DNA from: Thunnus maccoyii
Lineage: Eukaryota > Chordata > Actinopteri > Scombriformes > Scombridae
DNA: 64,000 bases
Assembly (NCBI RefSeq): GCF_910596095.1
Contig: NC_056546.1
Location: 25,820,425 to 25,884,424, forward strand
Direction of reading: 5' to 3'
The position numbers and the translations under genes are program-made. Positions within the stretch are counted from its first letter, which is position 1; each line of letters begins with the position of its first letter. The notes below the pieces were generated by a model. The model worked only from the letters and a program-made list of their open reading frames with translations. It did not search any database and had not been told where the DNA came from. Shown piece by piece: positions 1 to 9,447 of this stretch.

Positions 1-132
1 TGTGAGAGTTTCGAACACATGGGGAAGATGTGTCTTGCATTTGAAATGCTGGACAAGAATCTCCACGAGCTGCTGAAGGAGAGACGCGGCAACCCGCTCT
101 CTCTTCAGCAAATCAGATCTATCACAGAACAG
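1..132 (+). CDS. HIPK-like, first visible exon (hinge region)
   Basis: Open in frame 1 (44 codons) and ending at donor CAG|GTGTGT. It encodes the CLAFEMLDKNLHELLKE segment, matching the HIPK stretch between subdomains V and VI. The exon may start upstream of the window. Confidence 0.8.
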
Positions 133-2746
133 GTGTGTGGCTCTGATCCTTCTCTCAAAAAGCAGTGATATATGTGCATCAATGGAAGCAGCGCACCAGC
201 TTTTGAACAACAACTTTCAGAACCTTGCAGACTTCCAACTATGGCGTCTTTATTTCTTCTTCTGTCCCTTCAGCTGGTCTCTGCACTCGGAGCTTTGAAG
301 ACTGTTGGTGTGATTCATACAAATATCACACCACAAAACATCATGCTGGTTAACCAGAAAGAAACTCCCTTCAGAGTCAAACTCATTGACTTTAGTTCAG
401 CCATCAAAGCTGCTGAAGTCAAGCGTGGCGTCATCATGCAGCCTGTCGCATACAGGTGAGATACAGATTTGTCTTTCTGATGGTTTACATCATTCTTTCA
501 TGACTGTAACTGATATATTTAATGTGACTGAACAATCACACTCATGTTACTTTACATACTTTGCATTATTTTAGTATCTTCTCATTAAGTTGTAACATCA
601 CAAACATGATTACTGCTGACTTGTCAAACTGTGCAGGAATTGTTTATAACATGTTCTAAAATGTGCTTCTCTTCTTCCTCCCTCAGGTCTCCTGAAGTGA
701 TTCTGGGTCTTCCCATCTCAGAGGCTGCAGATATGTGGTCTCTGGGTGGTGTTCTGGCAACCCTGTACCTTGGCAGTGTGCCGTTCCCTCAGCGGTGCCA
801 GTATTACCTGGTGCGTAATCTAATACACCTGGATTTATTTGTGTGGCTCCATGTCCAAAAACTAACAGAAATATGGTGTATCTTGTTGGCTTATGTGATT
901 TCATATATTCTTTCTCCAGATGAAGACTATGGTGCAGACACTGGGTCAGCCGGAGAACCAGGTCCTAGATGACGGCACCCACACGCTGCTCTATTTCAGC
1001 CAGAACCAGGACTCCACAAAGCCAGCATGGAGGCTAAAGGTATGAAAGTCTGTCCTGCAGCACTTAAAGCAGGTTGGATATTGTTCCCCTGATTTGGTAT
1101 AAACTATGAAAAAGTACCTCACATATATTCTTTGTTGTTTTAGACGGCTGATGAGCACAAGGCTGTGACTGGCTTCCCGCCCCAAAATCACAGAGGCAGC
1201 TCAGCAAGGTTCAGCAGCCTGGATGACCTTGTGATGGTAGGTGGTCCTCACGTTACTGTACAAGTACAAATAAAATAAATACTGAATTAACAGCAATACT
1301 CTGGGAGTTATGAAGTTCATCTGAGCAACCAATGACTTTGTTTCCAAATGCAGCTGTACCCAGAGGGAGAGAAGATTGAGGAAAGGACAGAGTTTGTTTG
1401 CCTGCTGAAGCAGATGCTGTGTCTGAATCCTCACAAGAGAATAACCCCAAGTCAAGCTCTGGGTCACCTGTTTATAACCATGAGCCTACGGGGTGACGAT
1501 GATGATGCCATCTCTCAGTAAGTGATTATGTGTTTGAGTTAATACAGTTACTAGATGAAATGTAATGTTGGATAGAAAATTTAGTGGATGGATTGATGGT
1601 AAATTGATTGAAGGATTCATTCATTCATTCCTTTGTCATCATGCTTCATCCAGTGAGACGGCCTCACCTGCTCTTACAAGTCATCAAGAGCCACAAGATG
1701 ATGGTGGCTCAGCAGCAGTGGACACAGTTGCCATCCCGACTACAAGAGATGGAGACTCTGCTGTGACTGAATCAAGAGATAAAGATTCAGCTGAAAGTCG
1801 CTCAAATGGTAGAGATCCAGATGATGAGCCCTCAGATGGTGCAGCTGATGAAGCTGCAGTCACCTCTGCCTCCACAGATGAAGCATCTACTGCACCTGTA
1901 CTGACTGACCTGTATGACGCTGGTTCAGCTGACAAAGGTCCAGTCACCACAACTCCTGGAGTTTCGACTGCATCTCCAACAGATGACTCTGTTGCTGCTG
2001 CTGGTGCAGCTGATGAAGCCTCAGTCACCTCTGTCTCTATTGATGAAGCTTCAACAGCATCTCTCAAGACTGACCTGTATGACACTGTTTCAGCTGACAA
2101 AGGTCCAGTCACTCCATCTGCAGCTGAAGAGGTTTCAGCTTCACCTCTGACTGCTGACTTGAATGACGCTGATTCAAGTGAAGAAGATTCAGCTGAAAGT
2201 CGCTCAAATGGTAGAGATCCAGATGATGAGCCCTCAGATGGCGCCGCTGGTGCAGCTGATGAAGCTGAAATCACCTCTGCCTCCACAGATGAAGTATCTA
2301 TTGCACCTGTACCGACTGACCTGTATGACGCTGTTTCAGCTGACGAAGGTCCAGTCACCACATCTGCAAGTGATGGAGCTTTAACTGCACCTCCAAGAAA
2401 TGACTCTGATGCTGCTGCTGGTGCAGCAGATGAAGCTGCAGTCAACTCTACCTCTATTGATGAAGCTTCAACAGCATCTCTCAAGACTGACCTGTATGAC
2501 GCTGTTTCAGCCGACGAAGGTCCAGTCACTGCATCCTCAGCTGATGAAGCCTCAGCTACACTTCCAGAGACTGACAAAGATGAAGCTGGTCCAGCTGATA
2601 AACGTACAGTCATGGACTCTGATGGAGTCTCAGCCACCAGCTCTAGAAACATTCAGAGGAAGCCGCTTAAAAGGATCAAGAGATTCTTCGGCAGGATGTT
2701 TAGAGCCCTGTGCTGCTGTTGTTGCTCTGTACATGTTGAGGAATAA
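1..2746 (+). CDS. HIPK-family kinase-like protein, 3' part; predicted pseudokinase with acidic repeat tail and Cys-rich C terminus
   Basis: Seven exons can be joined with consistent phases: 1-132, 274-455, 687-810, 920-1039, 1144-1236, 1354-1517 and 1654-2746 (stop TAA 2744-2746), 635 codons in all. The gene continues upstream of base 1, so the N-lobe (P-loop, VAIK lysine) is not visible. The visible kinase part runs from the hinge (LAFEMLDKNLHELLKE) through IHTNITPQNIMLV, LIDFSS, YRSPEVILGLP and ADMWSLGGVLATLYLG to the subdomain XI segment LLKQMLCLNPHKRITPSQAL. This pattern is closest to homeodomain-interacting protein kinases, nuclear kinases of the CMGC/DYRK group. The catalytic loop has Asn where HIPKs have the catalytic Asp and Thr for the usual Lys, and DFG reads DFS. 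Phosphotransfer is therefore unlikely, and the product may act as a scaffold or decoy. HIPK assignment is fairly sure; loss of activity is inference. Confidence 0.85.
274..455 (+). CDS. HIPK-like exon carrying the degenerate catalytic loop and DFG motif
   Basis: Acceptor CCCTTCAG at 266-273, donor TACAG|GTGAG at 456. It encodes GVIHTNITPQNIMLV and VKLIDFSSAIKAAEV. Compared with the HIPK pattern HADLKPEN and DFG, three residues that normally position ATP-Mg and the phosphate are changed (Asp to Asn, Lys to Thr, Gly to Ser). The phase-2 end joins the next exon to give YRSPEVILGLP. The activation segment also lacks the STYLQSRYY box typical of HIPKs. Confidence 0.85.
1654..2746 (+). CDS. HIPK-like last exon: acidic Ser/Thr/Ala repeat tail and polybasic Cys5 C terminus
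   Basis: Acceptor CATCCAG|T at 1647-1653 joins in phase to the kinase exons, giving about 363 tail codons. The tail is rich in Asp, Glu, Ser, Thr and Ala. It carries four TDLYD-type units with codons starting at 1904, 2069, 2315 and 2486 (spacings 55, 82 and 57 codons), and a repeated DSAESRSNGRDPDDEPSDG module beginning near 1785 and 2187. It ends with a basic amphipathic stretch (KPLKRIKRFFGRMFRAL) followed by five cysteines (codons 2711-2725) and SVHVEE. That end looks like a lipid-anchored, membrane-binding tail; palmitoylation is inference. The repeats are similar at DNA level, which indicates recent internal duplication. Confidence 0.85.
1782..2590 (+). repeat. Coding tandem repeat in HIPK-like tail (two ~400-bp units)
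   Basis: A block beginning AAGATTCAGCTGAAAGTCGC occurs at 1782 and again at 2184, an offset of 402 bp (134 codons). Long stretches after each start are near-identical. Shorter subunits with the TDLYD motif repeat within each block. The period is a multiple of three, so the frame is kept. Confidence 0.85.
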
Positions 2747-2779
2747 TTCTATGTAACTTCATTTTCTGTGTAATTTGTC

Positions 2780-2785
2780 ATTAAA
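2780..2785 (+). promoter_or_regulatory. Candidate poly(A) signal of HIPK-like gene
   Basis: ATTAAA lies 34 bp after the stop codon. It is the first plausible signal downstream, but the resulting 3' UTR would be very short, so another site may be used. Confidence 0.35.
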
Positions 2786-3028
2786 ACATAAATGCATAAA
2801 CATATCATTTGAATTGAATCTGTGAGCTGTATGTAAGCAACTACAAGAGCCATCATAGTAGCAGCCACAGCAGTGGTCTCAATGGCAGCAGGAGCAGTGA
2901 TGGTAGTAGCTAGTAACAGTAGTACTATAGTAGTAGTTTTATTAGCAATGATAGTGTACCACAAGGATAACATATTCTATAATCTATATAAATATTCCAT
3001 AACATTGTATAAAGTTGATCAAGGTCCA

Positions 3029-3070
3029 AGGCTGGATGTTGCAGTAATGTGTTACTGCAACATCCAGCCT
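3029..3070. repeat. Perfect 19-bp hairpin with 4-nt loop
   Basis: AGGCTGGATGTTGCAGTAA (3029-3047) is followed after TGTG by its exact reverse complement (3052-3070). Past one unpaired stretch, TCCA and TGGA could extend the stem. It lies about 280 bp downstream of the HIPK-like stop. It is shorter than a typical microRNA precursor; its function is unknown. Confidence 0.9.
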
Positions 3071-4488
3071 ATAATGGATAATGATCTTTTACTAGTGCAC
3101 AGACTGGGAGAACCTATATTAATGAATCATTAGATAATGATTAGTTCATGAACATCTGTGAATTGATCATACTGACCACTTTCCTCATGAGTAGCTCCTG
3201 ATTAACTCTGAACCAGCTGCTGAGTGGCACAAAACTAGTAATGACTCATTCATTACTGATTAATTCAACATTAGTTACTCTGTTTGTGCACACAAAGTGG
3301 ACACAAAGGACCTTCTAAATTCTTCTGTAGTGCATCTCGACATCCTAAACTATCACTCAACACACTTTTAGACAACACCTTTAAACTAAGGTCTGAACTC
3401 TTCTTCTTCTCCTTTCCTCCAAAATCATCTCTAATGAATCAGGAGTCAAACTAGATATAGAACCACCAACCATTTTAATTTAAAAGCTTGTTAATCCTGT
3501 TCCTATCGATGGCAGCAGTGCTGTTACCCCAGCATATGACAGCAGAAAACAAGGTGCTGGCCACAAAACTCTAATAGAAAAAAATATTGTACTGCACAAA
3601 TACCACACTTCCACACTAACTGTATACAGTATGTCAGTGCAAACTCAGACATGTTCAGTACATACACATGCTTATAAATTCACATACAATTTAGCCGCCA
3701 CTGTTGTTTTTAGCCTAAATCTGTTTTGTTTCTTAAAATGTTTAAACTGGATTTCAAAGCCTAACCAGGGACAGGGGATGTAACTTTATCCCTGTTAAAC
3801 AAACAAACAATCACATAAATGAATAAATAAGATGTTTATATGTATATCTATATAATTAAACAGAGACAGTCTACTTTTAAATACCTGCTTACAGTATCTG
3901 ACCTGCTCTTGAAGTGAATATCTACCCTAAAAGACTTTTTTAAAAGCAACTATTGATTATGTTTGGATCTACTATGTCACATGATATTTTTATTATGTTA
4001 AATGGAGAAAACAAAGATACAAGGCAAATAAAACATCCAAGTAAAGTCTCTCATAAAAAAAATAAGGGATGTTTTTTATGCCCATACTTACAAATTTTGT
4101 CTCTTCTCTGGGAGTTTTTCAAAACTTTTTAGAAATGTAGGAAATCTACTAAAGCAGATGTAAATTTAGGAAAAGTGCATTTGTAGTAAAAAATGATGTC
4201 AAATCTCAAAATAAGTTGTCAAATTAATTAAACTTAATAGCATGAAGATAAAGTATCACGTGATCAGACAGTGGAAGTCTCCTAATTGCCAATTTGTAAA
4301 GACAGAGGTAGCAAAGGTATAGTTAGGTGTTTGACCCTCAGAAATATGCAGTGCTTGTCACAGTCTGATGCACACCCACACAGGTAAAGGTAAACCAGAT
4401 GGGTGGGACATGTGACTTTATAGTTAGGTATGTCTGTATGGGTGATCAGACAGCGCAGATTGTCCTGTTAGTGAGCAGAGCTGCAGTG

Positions 4489-4582
4489 ATGGCCCAGGTA
4501 AAGGTAGTAGGAGACACAGTGAGGAGCCACCAGGACTGTGCAGATGTTTACTCTGACATGGCTACTGTCAGCTCCAGTGCAG
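4489..4582 (+). CDS. prop1: prop1 candidate exon 1
   Basis: It is in frame from ATG 4489 (context CAGTGATGG), with a second in-frame ATG at 4558. It ends at a near-consensus donor GCAG|GTGAGT in phase 1, the phase needed by exon 2. The length (31 codons plus one base) is close to the 36 codons plus one base of human exon 1. The residues are not conserved enough to prove it. Confidence 0.5.
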
Positions 4583-7284
4583 GTGAGTCTGCAAAGCCTA
4601 GTTTATATGAAAATTTATATTCTTATATTTACTGTCATCAGACACCGATCGTCTCCAATGATGTAGATTCTTCTGTAACTGCAGTAACAGAATGACGATC
4701 AATGAAATTTTGGTTTCCTGCCAATTTTTATAAATCTTTTAGTCATGTTTCCTGTAAATTGTTTATTCAATGCAAGGACAGTTTCTTGCAATTCAACAAA
4801 TAGAGTTATAATGTTAAGTGGTGGTATAAAAGTTGTTTAAGAGGGTTAAACAATAACAAAATGATCAAATTTTGGCTAAAAACCTATTTAGGGCTGATTG
4901 ATCTGATCCTAATAGCATGTTTGTTGCTAAGGTGCAAGTTAGTAATATAAAATATTTATTTTATTCATAGTATGCAAAGCTTAATTGTTTTTTTACTATG
5001 TATTCCCATTAAATTCTTGTTTTTTTAGACACAGTTTGAATCAAGATAGCATGCTAAAATGGTAAGAAGAATTAGCAATAATACTATTTCAATATCATTT
5101 ATCAAATCCGCCTCTTCTGACTCTCCTCCAGTACCCATAATGTGACAGGACAAGCTCAGCTCAGTCCACCAATTTGACAGATTAGTCACTTTGTTAGTGA
5201 CTGTGGTAATAATCTTGGTCAAATCCCCCAGTTTCTGGTATCTCTTTCTCACGAGCTTGGGTTTGGCAGGTAAAGCTCTTTGGCTCTCAGGTTGCTTTAA
5301 GGCAGTGGGAACCGTAAAGTCAGTGTAATCCCTCTTTTTTCAGCTAGTCGTTGGTGAAATGCACCTTTACAAGCGTAGACCCCTTTTTTGTAAGATGCCA
5401 ACCTGGGAAACACAAGGAAGTCAAGAAACAGGAGCTGGAAAATTGTCTCCAAAAAAAGTCAAGTTTCCACGCAAAGCCTCGAACTCTTTTTCTTTATTCT
5501 GAAAACAGATATTGGGGATTCAGTGGGGAAGGGGCCATTGTGTGAGACCTCCATGGCAGTTGGTCTTGGCCGGCGGAGCAGAGTCTACCCCTCTCCAGCC
5601 AGGAGACGCCACCGCACCACCTTCAGCCACAAGCAGCTGGAACAGCTGGAAGTGGCCTTTGGGCAAAACCAATATCCTGACATCTACTACAGAGAGGAGC
5701 TGGCCCGCATCACCAAGCTCAATGAGGCTCGCATACAGGTGGGACAGCCTCATAAACAACCTGCTCACAGCTGTGATGTGCAGCAAGAAGGACTTTATAC
5801 TAAATAGAGGGGAGTCAGTCAGTTTCTGGACAATTTAACTTCATTCTGATATTCACAGAGATACAACACTACTCACTACATTTAATTGGTCATTTTCATA
5901 TTTGGCAAAAGAAGTTATAAAACAATATCATATATCATATTATTAGTTTTTAAACAGTGTAGTTCACATCTTGCATTTGTTGTCAATGAAGGGACCCTTA
6001 AAGTGCTAGCACACTGACAATATGATGCAATCCATTGTACTGAAATTACTCAAGAATTAGTCAATCATCAAAAAATTAATTGTTCAATAGTTGAATTTAA
6101 CCATTGTTTTTTGGTTAAATAATGTTTTAACATTATTTGCAACAAGAATAAGAGTCTACAGCCATGCTAGCAGCTCTGTGAGGTTGTACTTAGACATAGT
6201 GGCACTTTGAGCTAAATGCTAACAGCATGCTAACATGAATGCAATGACAATTCTAACATGCTGATGTCTAGCAGGTATAATTCACCATGTTCACCACTGT
6301 AATTTAGCATGTTAACATGCTAACATTCGCTAATTAGCACTAAACATAAAGTACAACTGAGGCTGATGGGAATGTCATTAGTTTTGCAGATATTTGTTCA
6401 TAAACCAAAGTATTGGACATATTCAAATTTTGACCTGATTATTGCACTTCAATATTTTCCTTCCATTTTATAAATTAAACATTTAAATGGAAAAATTATT
6501 GATAGACTAATCGTTAATAAAAACGATTGTTAGTTGGAGTTTAACAGTCAAGAACGACAGCCTTGCAACAAAAAGTGCCTTTGTGTATCTTGTAATGTTC
6601 AGTTTTAGTGGAGACTTCAGGATGGTGTTGATTCAGACTCATTTTGGTGGCCATGGTGTCCACCCTCCCACCCTGTATCACCTTTACCAAAGATGCATTT
6701 GTCTTTCTGAATTATACAGATGATTGCTTTTCTTATTACTTTACTTGTCTTTTTAGATATTCAGTCTAATCTGATAGTAAAATCTTTCTTTCTAAAACTG
6801 ATCAGACTGTGTGTAAAGCCATGGGGAGGTTTTTGTCTCATAAGTGCTCTTCATTACAACTAAGATGGTCTTGTGTATTTGTCCTCAGTTGTCTGACCTG
6901 TCCTTGTCTCAGCAGGTGTGGTTTCAGAACAGAAGAGCCAAACAGCGGAAGCAGGAGCGGGCCGCACAGAAAGTGCTCCCAGTAGGTGTGATGCCAGGCC
7001 ACAGGGCTCTGCTGGGTGGCATGCGCGTCCAACCATCCATGGCTCGGCAATACTACACCCAGCCCCTGGCACACATTCCCCACCTCTCCCCCATGCTGCC
7101 CTCTGGAGTGTACCCCCGCCACCCAGGCCCGGTCAGCCAATGCCCCTGCCCCAGTGCCCCGCCACAGCCGGCCTCCCAGCGCCAGCATGAAGACTGGTAC
7201 AGCCCACTGAGGGGAAACCTGACCTCACCCATGTTCTCACTGGCCCCTATGCAGCCCCTGGACCCCACGTCTCACTGGAACTAA
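4489..7284 (+). CDS. prop1: Homeobox protein prophet of Pit-1 (paired-like), three exons
   Basis: prop1 encodes a nuclear paired-like homeodomain transcription factor that in vertebrates drives the Pit-1 lineage of the anterior pituitary. Exon 2 (5509-5738) encodes [35 protein letters not shown] and NEARIQ. Exon 3 (6916-7284) opens with [15 protein letters not shown] and ends in HEDWYSPL...PTSHWN, like the EDWYP...SWN end of mammalian PROP1. The homeodomain is split between ARIQ and VWFQ at phase 0, and exon 2 begins in the phase expected from the human gene (intron after coding base 109). Exon 1 is a candidate: ATG 4489 (or in-frame ATG 4558) to 4582, donor GCAG|GTGAGT, phase 1. With ATG 4489 the protein would be 230 aa. 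Exons 2 and 3 are secure; exon 1 is inferred from phase, size and splice signal. Confidence 0.88.
5509..5738 (+). CDS. prop1: prop1 exon 2 (N-terminal linker and most of homeodomain)
   Basis: Acceptor GAAAACAG at 5501-5508, donor CATACAG|GTGGGA at 5739. The 76 codons plus 2 bases cover IGDSVGKG..., a basic GLGRRSR segment that parallels GGGRSR of human PROP1, and homeodomain helices 1-2 with the start of helix 3. Confidence 0.88.
5739..6915 (+). other. prop1 intron 2
   Basis: 1,177 bp with no coding signal. Its centre (about 6151-6440) is a copy of a dispersed repeat described separately; the remainder is AT-rich unique sequence. Confidence 0.7.
6151..6440 (+). repeat. Dispersed repeat family 1, copy 1
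   Basis: It begins AGAGTCTACAGCCATGCTAG and includes several GCTAACATGCTAA-type palindromic motifs. The reverse complement of the same sequence occurs near 33.2-33.73 kb and 36.7-37.0 kb in ttc7a introns. The family is interspersed in teleost genomes and shows no coding capacity. Confidence 0.75.
6916..7284 (+). CDS. prop1: prop1 exon 3 (recognition helix and C-terminal activation region)
   Basis: Acceptor TCTCAGCAG at 6907-6915. It begins [15 protein letters not shown], the DNA-recognition helix. The Lys in VWFQNRRAK is not the position-50 residue; position 50 is Gln, as in prd-like Q50 proteins. A Pro-rich region of about 100 residues follows, ending DPTSHWN and TAA at 7282-7284. Confidence 0.92.
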   Translation: MWFQNRRAKQRKQERAAQKVLPVGVMPGHRALLGGMRVQPSMARQYYTQPLAHIPHLSPMLPSGVYPRHPGPVSQCPCPSAPPQPASQRQHEDWYSPLRGNLTSPMFSLAPMQPLDPTSHWN

Positions 7285-9315
7285 GAAGTAACCAGGGAAA
7301 TATATCTAATATTTTGAAATAAATTAGAATATAAATGTTTTTTTAAATATCTACTTTGCTGTGGAAAATCGAGGGATCATGCATGCCATATTTTCATCTA
7401 TATCTTGTTCTTCACTTTCACAGTGAGTTTGCTATTTCACCCCTGCATTTACCTAAAAAGTCTGTAGATTCAAATTTGCAACTTTGTTGTAACAAATCTG
7501 CATCTGCTGTAACCTCTAAAGTACCACTGAAATACTTCATAGTTTGACATAAAATTCCTAACTCAAGGTCCCCTTACTAGATTTCGTCTGGAGCTTTCAG
7601 ACAAATTTTGTGACCTTCATCAGCAGAGTTTTACACCCAGTAACATAAATACTTCTAAAATCTGGCAGTTTGTTACTTATTTTACTTTATTTCAAATGAA
7701 GCTATGTGGTCAGAATAAATAAATGAATAAAGTTTTTTTTGTGATGACTTCATTTTTGGTTTTAAAAATAAATAAATAAATAAAACATCACAAGACAAAG
7801 TCTGTAGATTACATATTTTAATATTTCACATTCCAGAGACAACACAGTTGCATCTGTTATGCTATTAAGTTTTTTTTTTTAAATATTTCCATTCAACAAC
7901 CTGAATTGATTGAAGAATCAATACTGGATGGCAAAAAAATAGAGAATTCATCCATAAGAAATCGTACATTAGAAGAAATCACAGATGGATTCAACAAACT
8001 TTGATGCACAGAGACCTGACATTTCTTATCCAGATCTGTTTTAAAGGCAGCTAATATCTGAAGCAAACATTTGTTAATAAGAGTAAGTGCATTACTGGAA
8101 GTCAGCTTTTAAAAAACTTCAGCGTCAACCAGTATGCTTCAAGTCTAGCTTATCCAGTGATAACGAGTCAGCATCGCACAGTATGGGGCCGTTTTACATT
8201 CATTCTGTGACGACAGAGGCTGCCCGACTACAGTGAAGATCATGGTGATTGGCTCATGTAGGTTTAAACATCTTCATTAAGACGACAGCAAATATAGAAG
8301 AAGCAGGATGTGCCACTCTAACATGCTTCATGGAGCCTCTGCTGGCAGCATTCATTACTATGTGCATCTGCTTGCTTCTTGCCTTAACTTCAAAGTATTC
8401 TACTCTCTACAAACACTACATCATAGGCTATATATTGTACATCTGAGCAAATCAAGGCCACTTTCTGATGTCATGTCATGAGATCAAACTGTTTGTCTCA
8501 AAACAGCAAATGAAATGGATTCACAGAAGGAATCATTTGGTCCACATTTGGTGTGCTAGATAATGTTAATGACCAGCATGTACGCTGTTCAGAGTCTGCA
8601 ATGGAAACTGTCGTCCATTTAAAGTGATGACGTTCAGTTTAGATGCTACCAGAGAGAATGACGTGTGGCACCACTCAAAGCAGAACACACAGTATAGTAA
8701 TCCTGCTCTGAAAAAGGGTCAGTTTATCCAAATTACAAAAAACACATTCACCCACACACCCCTGCTGCTATCCAGCTGTGCAGACAGTTCTGGTTCATGT
8801 ACAAGGCTGGTGGAATAAGTTTCCACAGAAGAGATCTCTAAACCTTGATAGAATAGAATTGAAAGTATGCCGTATGGCCATGATTAGATGCTACTAACTG
8901 CTAAGATGAGTTTGTCAGTGATTTGGATGAACTGGCCCTTAAAAAAAAAATGGCACAATTTCAATGAACCTACAAGAACAGACGGTGCAGATGTGTCCCT
9001 CAGCGAGGTGCAAGCATACACCAGAGTCAAGCAAAAAAAGAAGGGCAATTATTTATCGTCCTTTTGTTGTTATTTTAACTACTGCATAACCAGTTTTGCA
9101 GCTACCAGCTTGGAAAAAAAGATGTTCATCAATCATTTCACAAACTACATGTATTACCTACAACCCTGACTGAGAGAGAAGGTAAAGATTAAACTTCCAG
9201 ACTATGGTGTCACTTTGACTCCATGTGCGCACTCACTGATGTTCTCTGCAGGTTTCTTTCTGTGGTGTTGTCAGACATGAGGAAACGAGGTCAGCGTTGG
9301 GCCGGGGGTGACACT
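7285..9315. other. prop1 3' flank and probable mcfd2 3' UTR
   Basis: No open frame here has family support. The prop1 poly(A) signal is near 7318. An AATAAA on the minus strand (TTTATT at 7686-7691) could end the mcfd2 transcript, which would give a 3' UTR of about 1.6 kb. A (TAAA)n-like run is at about 7764-7785. Confidence 0.4.
7318..7323 (+). promoter_or_regulatory. prop1: Candidate poly(A) signal of prop1
   Basis: AATAAA lies 34 bp after the prop1 stop codon, within AT-rich sequence. Confidence 0.5.
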
Positions 9316-9447
9316 CTACTCCAGTGATTTGGCGAACTCTGCGTAATCTATGTAACCGTCATTGTTTTTGTCATCGTCCTTCAGAACATCATCAATGAGA
9401 CTAATAAGATCCTCCTCTCTCATTGGCTGGCTGTTTTCTCCTCTCTC
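9316..9447 (-). CDS. mcfd2: mcfd2 last exon (second EF hand, stop)
   Basis: 44 codons including TAG (plus-strand 9316-9318). It encodes [20 protein letters not shown] and the [12 protein letters not shown] calcium loop. The acceptor is a T-rich tract ending TAG. Confidence 0.95.
   Translation of the reverse strand, partial: ERGENSQPMREEDLISLIDDVLKDDDKNNDGYIDYAEFAKSLE

Larger units (their letters stand above)
2747..4488. other. Intergenic region between HIPK-like gene and prop1
   Basis: It holds the short 3' flank of the HIPK-like gene, a degenerate AGT/AGC-rich triplet stretch (about 2855-2950), the 3029-3070 hairpin and AT-rich sequence. A palindromic E-box TCACGTGA is at 4256-4263. A TATA-like ACTTTATAG near 4412-4420 is a possible prop1 core promoter. 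No other coding signal was seen. Confidence 0.5.

Noticed and set aside
1684..2652. Long open frame (322 codons) on the minus strand across the HIPK-like tail
   Set aside because: Its Ser/Ala/Val-rich product is the mirror of the repetitive plus-strand coding sequence, which has splice-joined homology and a better C terminus.
4399..4488. Extending prop1 exon 1 upstream to ATG 4399
   Set aside because: It would add 30 hydrophobic, unrelated residues and overlap the TATA-like motif; ATG 4489 gives a length close to the mammalian exon.
5351..5510. ATG-started frame just upstream of prop1 exon 2 as exon 1
   Set aside because: No suitable donor in the right phase leaves a viable intron before the acceptor at 5508.
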